From assembly GCA_029962745.1 (NCBI GenBank), contig CM057152.1, positions 25,028,766 through 25,092,765 on the forward strand: DNA of 64,000 nucleotides. The letters run 5' to 3'. The notes beneath the pieces were generated by a model. It saw only the letters and a program-made list of their open reading frames with translations, did no database searches and was not told where the DNA came from. Position 1 is the stretch's first letter, and each line of letters begins with the position of its first letter. Origin of the DNA: Echinometra lucunter. Its lineage: Eukaryota > Echinodermata > Echinoidea > Camarodonta > Echinometridae. Below are positions 59,301 through 64,000 of the stretch, one piece after another. The translations under genes were made by a program, and so were the position numbers.

Positions 59301-59936
59301 GGAAGGGGGAGTAATGTCTGAGGGTGGAGGCTCTGGTGCAGAGGGCAAAATGGCAGGAACAAGCTGAAATCCATGAGAGGGTAACATTCCAGTAGGACTG
59401 TGCGGTGGCGGTGGTGACTCAGTGAGAGAGGGCAGTACTGCAGACTGACTGGGCAGTAGCTCAACACGAGATAACAGTCTATCAGTAAGACGACGACGTG
59501 CCCCTCTGTGGGTTCTGCGTCTCCTCGCGATGCCCAGGTCATTGATAATGTTCCATGTCTGTCTTGTAGGTTGTATCGATGATGAGTATGACATGTTGAG
59601 TTTCAATAAATCATCTACTCTATATTTGTAGCACGCTCTTTTGTTATCACATGTAGATGGGATTGTGTAACTGGAGTTTGATAGGCGGGTGGCATTACTT
59701 TCAGAGACAATTGGTCCTGGATTTGGATTTACGTCACCTGCTTGTAGCAGCGTAGACCTGAAACTTGCGACTGAATTAGAGTAATAGTTAACTCTAACTC
59801 CAACATGCTTGACTTTGCCATCATGAGTTCTAACAGTACAAGGGCACCACTTTGTTGAGTTGGGAGGGTATTCACATTGTGCAGTACAGCCAATCCACAT
59901 ACAAAAGATAAGGAGGATTAGGAACTTTCCCTCCAT
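56394..59936 (-). pseudogene. CR1/L2-type LINE polyprotein relic, copy 2 (leader, 2A, endonuclease, RT)
   Basis: The first frame is open for 315 codons. Residues 4-19 are a hydrophobic signal-peptide-like core. Cys lies at 21, 31 and 33. GDVNPNPGP spans 67-75. RRRRTHRGARRR (138-149) is a basic patch, and 160-222 is Pro/Ser-rich. The AP endonuclease starts at about 231 with FSFNAR, SETWLD (264-269) and RGGGVLI. Later frames hold VYRPPNSK, GDFNVNW (about 58808-58828), ISDHHAI (about 58592-58607), NKSLGIDWI, ANYRPIS-like text (about 57730), DFSKAFDRMPHDLL (about 57470), GIPQGSVLGP, FADDTLLY (ADD at 57227-57235), LYKSLVLPILEYG and EQVQWRATRVI. It would reverse transcribe element RNA at a nicked target. 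At least five frame changes (for example near 59035 and 58845) are shared with copy 1, so the element itself is decayed. Motif spelling fits the CR1/L2 group. Confidence 0.85.
59712..59738 (-). other. 2A-like ribosome-skipping motif, copy 2
   Basis: Encodes GDVNPNPGP (residues 67-75), preceded by STLLQA. In known 2A peptides the ribosome fails to form the Gly-Pro bond and continues, giving two proteins from one frame. 2A-like sequences are known from N-terminal regions of APE-type non-LTR retrotransposons, including those of sea urchins. Here Asn replaces the common Glu after DV, a tolerated variant in many such elements. Confidence 0.8.
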
Positions 59937-60007
59937 TGTCAGGTGAGATGGCTCTCCCTAAACAAAAGATAATCACTCTAGGTCCAGGGAATAGGGCTTA
60001 TGTCAAA

Positions 60008-60064
60008 AGGGTGTGTGCGCGGAGCGGGATGGGAACGGGGATGGCCGCACCCTTTCGAGAGAAG

Positions 60065-60100
<36 letters not shown>

Positions 60101-61091
60101 TGTCTTGAAGGGGTGGGTTGCGTGTGGGAAGTGAAATTAACGCACCTATTTGTGGAAACCGAGGGGGCTTGTCTCGAAAGAGTGTGTTGAGTAGTCTGAT
60201 GTACCAGCTGGTTTTGTTTTTTTGTTTTTTGTTTTTTGTTAATGTAAGTAAAAAAAAAAAAAAAAGTAGGAAAGGAGACAGGCGGTTGGCTATCACCTGA
60301 TGGGGGGGGGGGGTGTCCAACGATCCCCAAAATATATATGAGGGAAAGAATTCCCCTTTTCTGTCTGCTAGAATATTATGGTGGGATGCATAAAACGGGA
60401 GAAATGGATGCCCCACTCCTCCCCCCCCAAAAAAAGGAGGAAATATGCATTTTGTTCATGAGTATTCTTACACTCAAGAACGCAGAAGCAATCGTATGCA
60501 CCCGCACACACATACACACACACATACACTTGCAAATATCTTTCTGTAGTTTCTTACTGTCGCAAATTAAAGATTTGCATGAGGCTGATTTCGTAATGGA
60601 ATGCGCATTTCCAAAGGACAGATGAGGCAGAATAGAAAGTCATATTTCCATTTTATTTGAATTCAGCATGGAGGGACAACAACATGTGCACTTCAAGCAA
60701 TCAAGCAATCACAACCAATTTGGACAAGAAGTTTTGTGTGTGTGTGTGTGTGTGTGAGGGTGTGTGTGTGTGTGTGGGTGCAGAAGATTACTTCTCCATT
60801 CTTGAGTGTAAGAATACTCATAAACAAAATGCCTATTCACTTTTCTTGAGGGGGGGGGGTGTGGGGCACACATTTCTCCCTTTTTTATGCATCTCACCAT
60901 AATATTCTAGCAGACAGAAAAGGGGGTGTTCTTTCCCACATGTATATTTTTGGGGATCCTTGGACCAGCCGCGGATCCAGGATTTGATGGGGGGGGGGAT
61001 TTTTTTGTAATCTAGCAACTAAAAAAAAAAAAAAAAAGGTTGTACATTATATTTCCCATTTCAGAGTTCTTTTTGGGGGAAGACCCCTTTC

Positions 61092-61128
<37 letters not shown>

Positions 61129-61538
61129 CGAGATACCCAAAATGGTGAAAAATGGGCTGGAAAAGCACAAATTTTGGGTCGGGGGGGGGGGGGGCAAGGC
61201 CCGCTCGACCACCCTCCCCCCCCCCACGGATCCACGCCTGCCTTGAAAACCCCCGTCAGGTGATAGGTGATAGCCAACTGCCTGTCTCTTTCCCTACTTT
61301 TTTTTTTTTTAACTTACATTAAAAAAAAAACGACTGGGACATCAGACTACTCAACACACCCTTTTGAGTCAAGCCCCCCTCCGGTTTCCATGAATGGGTG
61401 CGTTAATTTCACTCCCCACACGCAACCCACCCATTCGAGACAACCGGGGGGGGGGGGCTTCTCTCGAACGGGTGCGGCTATCCCCGTTCCCTCTCCGCTC
61501 CTATCCCGTTCCACGCACGCACCCTTTCGACACAAGCC
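60008..61538. mobile_element. Fold-back element with two nested pairs of inverted arms
   Basis: Outer arms 60008-60300 and 61256-61538 are imperfect inverted repeats (AAGGGTGTGTGCGCGGAGCG against its inverse, and ACGCACCTATTTGTGGAAAC with its inverse). Inner arms 60301-60510 and 60770-60970 share TTCTGTCTGCTAGAATATTA and GAGTATTCTTACACTCAAGA with inverses. A third small pair around CGGATCCA lies at about 60971 and 61226. Poly(C)33 (60065-60097), poly(G)31 (61098-61128) and (TG)n lie inside. No transposase. Confidence 0.65.
60736..60777. repeat. (TG)n microsatellite
   Basis: TG units with one GAGGG interruption, inside the fold-back element. Confidence 0.9.
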
Positions 61539-61545
61539 AGTGAAT

Positions 61546-63999
61546 AGCCCAATACAGATAGTAGAGTACTATGCTCCCTGTAGAACATGGCAGTCTGCTC
61601 GTAGATCATGAAAGTTTGAAAGGGATATAACAGAATTCCAACACAAATAGCACAAATATAACTCCAAACTTGTCCAGCCAAGCCAGTGGTATATACTCAA
61701 ACACATGATAGAGCATTATGTCACCAACTTTAGTCACACCGATAAAAAGAGGATAAAACTCAGTGAGAGGTTTGAGGGGCCACCCGGAAGCGCACACACT
61801 CACTTATTTATTGAGAAGATAACTTTAAGACAATGGACTAGATTAGCAAAACAAAGTTAACCCATGGACCCTGGTGAAAATAGTTAATCATGACTCCCTG
61901 TATTTATTGTGCACATTGTTTCAAAGTTATTTTATCTTTTGGCTTTAATAAATGGGAGTTTTGACATTATTTTGGGGGAATCTGGCGGGCAAAGTACATT
62001 TTTTCTAGTTCAGTGAGCACAACCCACCACTGAAAATGTCCGGCGGTGGTCATCCATAATATAGGTACAGATGTAGTCATGCTTTACAAGTTTTCACAAG
62101 GTTTCATGGAGCTACTTATTTGTTTTCTCATCTCAAAGTTATCGTGCATTTTATCATTGTGTTCTAATGAATGGGCATTTCGACATTATTTATGGGAGGC
62201 ATCTGGTGGGCACAACCCACCACTTAACAATGTCTGGCAGTGGTCCTTCATGATTCAAGGGGACGTGCTCTACAATTCCACTAGGTTTCATGAATTTATG
62301 TTTTTCGCTAATCCAGCACAATTTTCTTTAACTATTTGGGGGGCCCTCCTGACCTCCCCCACCACATTGTGCACAGCAGACGTTCATTTCCTAGCACAGT
62401 TTTATCCCTAGATTATGTCCACGTGCATGAAAATGGGTACTCTTTTCGCTAACTTTAACCCCTCTGGCTCCAGGTTTAGAAGTATACATTTCGCTACATA
62501 ACGTTGTGTGCCCGGGAGAAGGGCGTGAGCGCGCGCGCACACGTAAAATACGTTTTCGAGAAAAACGCATTTGAAGTTGGACATCTACTTTGAGCATTTA
62601 TTGATTTAATCTGCCTTGGTCTTTACCATTGATATCTTAGACAAAGCGAGATTTATACTTCAATGATGATATACTTTCATTTCGTTCTCTGCAGTAAAGG
62701 GTTTTTTGAATCATGTATCACTTTACCCCTCGCGTCCTTCTGCCGGGAACAAAAATGCAAAAATGCACGTATCGATTTCCCAGGAGAAGGACGTGAATGC
62801 GTTCACGCCGTTCTGCCGGGCAAGAGAATGCCCGATACACGCATTGCTTTGCCCGGGAAAAGGACGCGTAAGGCCTGCTTATGTACAATGTAGAATTATT
62901 ACTATCACTGCAATTATCATCACCGTCACTACAGTATCAGCTAGTGGCAGCGATTCCATGTAACGAGTAGGGGGGGGGGGCGGAAAAAACTTTTTGGCCT
63001 AAAAAACTGTTTTGAGGAATGAGAGGAGGATGATCATTATCATGCAAGCAAGCGAGCTAAAAAAAAATTACTGAAAAAATGATGAAAGAAGCCTGATTTT
63101 GGAATTGTAATGCATTCTAGGCTTATGAAATATTTGTCACCCGACTCAAAATAGAAAAATAATATATTAATCTTTAAAATCGTGGGGGGGGGGGAGAATG
63201 CCCCCTCCCAGAAAAAAAAAATTGAGGGGAGGGGGGACATGTCGTCCCACCCCCTCCCCCTCCCCCGAATGCCGCCTATGGTATCAGCATCACAATCATT
63301 ACCATCCGAGTAGGCATTGTCATCATCACTATCAAATTATCATTATCACAGTCAACTATTTGATTACTTATATCATCAAATAAATGCATTTAGAGTTGTG
63401 AAAAAGAACAAATTCTGGGTCACAATATTTATTAATGACATTCAGTTGTCTGTACATTTGAAATGTGATCAAACCATATATACATACATGTGAATTCATT
63501 AGCTGCATAGTCCAGACTACAACCATTCATTTAAATTAAATCAATTTCAAGTTTACACTGATACATCATTGGATTTGCATAATTTAGAACAACAGACATT
63601 GAAAATGAAACAACTTGTATGATTCAAGATAATTCAGGCATTAAATGAACCTGTAAGTAAAATGTCCTCCAGTATTAAGAAACTTTTATAATATGGATGG
63701 CTTTCTCTTACCTGGCTTTGCTACATACATCATCGTTCATACATTCAAATATCTTACAATCTGATGAATTAAAAAGAACTATCATTACTTTCCAAACTTA
63801 GCACATCAATTACATTACCTTGTTTGCATCTAGATTTGAGTCGGCCTCCAACTTACATTTTGATGAGGTACCATTTTTGGACCATCTCTTGACGTGGTCT
63901 CGCACTGGCCTATTTTTGGTATACAAGCCCACCCAAATGCGGTACCCAATTCATCACAAGAGACACTGTATTATGATTTCACAACTGCAAACAATCACC
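61546..63999. other. Intergenic, no gene seen
   Basis: Two diverged units near 62005-62110 and 62195-62300 share GCACAACCCACCACT, a GGCAGTGGTC-like word and AGGTTTCATG. The first two are related to 33865-33910. Poly(G) runs lie near 62970-62980 and 63183-63194, and ATCATC-rich text near 63290-63350. CCCGGGAGAAGG-type words recur at 62511-62870. None has a supported ORF. Confidence 0.45.
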
Positions 64000-64000
64000 A

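Larger units (their letters stand above)
55697..59936 (-). mobile_element. CR1/L2-type LINE, copy 2
   Basis: Counterpart of 46384-50621. The 3' microsatellite of TAAA and TAA units is at 55697-55780 and the protein start is at 59936. The fold-back element lies directly 5' of it. Flanks are identical to copy 1, so the two are duplicates of one insertion, not two independent insertions. Confidence 0.75.
52293..61128. repeat. 8.8-kb duplicated segment, copy 2
   Basis: Begins immediately after the Ns at the same point as 42977 and continues past the homologous poly(G) run (61098-61128) into sequence absent from copy 1. This is the geometry of two overlapping contigs placed end to end. Confidence 0.95.

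Noticed and set aside
46384..61128. Two independent tandem CR1-type insertions
   Set aside because: Both copies share identical flanks on both sides over 8.8 kb, so the whole segment is duplicated (probably in assembly); there is one insertion.
1..64000. Prokaryote-type defence, operon or prophage system
   Set aside because: No polycistronic gene clusters, no ribosome binding sites, and the window is filled with animal-type LINEs, SINEs and MITEs.

Overview
The window is eukaryotic, AT-rich and dominated by transposons. I find no operons, ribosome binding sites or CRISPR, and no host gene I can name. The repertoire points to a marine invertebrate deuterostome, most likely an echinoderm such as a sea urchin: a CR1/L2-type LINE with a 2A-like motif, a Tx1/L1-type LINE, Helentron-like elements with about 150-bp core repeats, many short TTAA-flanked and hAT-type elements, tRNA-derived SINEs, and frequent poly(G)/poly(C), (TG)n, (GATT)n and (ATT)n tracts. 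The taxon is an inference; no host protein fixes it.
Layout, 1-21 kb: mostly intergenic sequence holding short DNA transposons. TTAA-flanked elements lie at 592-1393, 8703-9101, 9106-9582, 11979-12157 (truncated) and 18596-19003. hAT-like elements lie at 11380-11974, 12198-15148 (with a second one nested at 14047-14934) and 19947-20264. There is a tRNA-derived SINE at 17669-17866 and a tRNA-like segment at 4605-4705. A low-confidence promoter plus first exon may lie at 3930-4226.
21.5-32.2 kb: a Tx1/L1-type LINE on the + strand. It has an intact 300-aa ORF1 (21660-22562), an unusually long repeat-filled inter-ORF region (22563-27960) that carries a 1,004-bp DNA transposon with a 3-bp target duplication, a broken endonuclease/reverse-transcriptase ORF2 (27961-31697) and an A-rich 3' end at 32214-32229. 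A MITE with perfect 33-bp inverted repeats abuts that end.
32.4-43 kb: DNA-transposon debris including a Tc1/mariner-type transposase relic (34940-35250, minus), a Helentron-like element with AGGTCA-rich repeats (35333-36378), a 3.35-kb TTAA-flanked inverted-repeat element containing a 399-bp satellite (36915-40263), and an element bounded by clusters of a 30-bp hairpin (40893-42944).
43-61.1 kb: an 8.8-kb segment present twice (42977-51792 and 52293-61128) either side of exactly 500 Ns. The first copy ends inside a poly(G) run and the second starts directly after the Ns, so this is most likely unmerged overlap or haplotype duplication. Each copy carries a Helentron-like element, a 0.7-kb MITE, a minus-strand CR1/L2-type LINE and a fold-back inverted-repeat element.
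61.5-64 kb: no gene; short dispersed repeats and poly(G).
The items most worth follow-up are the LINE protein that starts with a signal-peptide-like leader followed by a 2A motif, the very long inter-ORF region of the Tx1-like LINE, and mobile elements that carry arrays of nuclear-receptor (AGGTCA) or CRE (TGACGTCA) sites.
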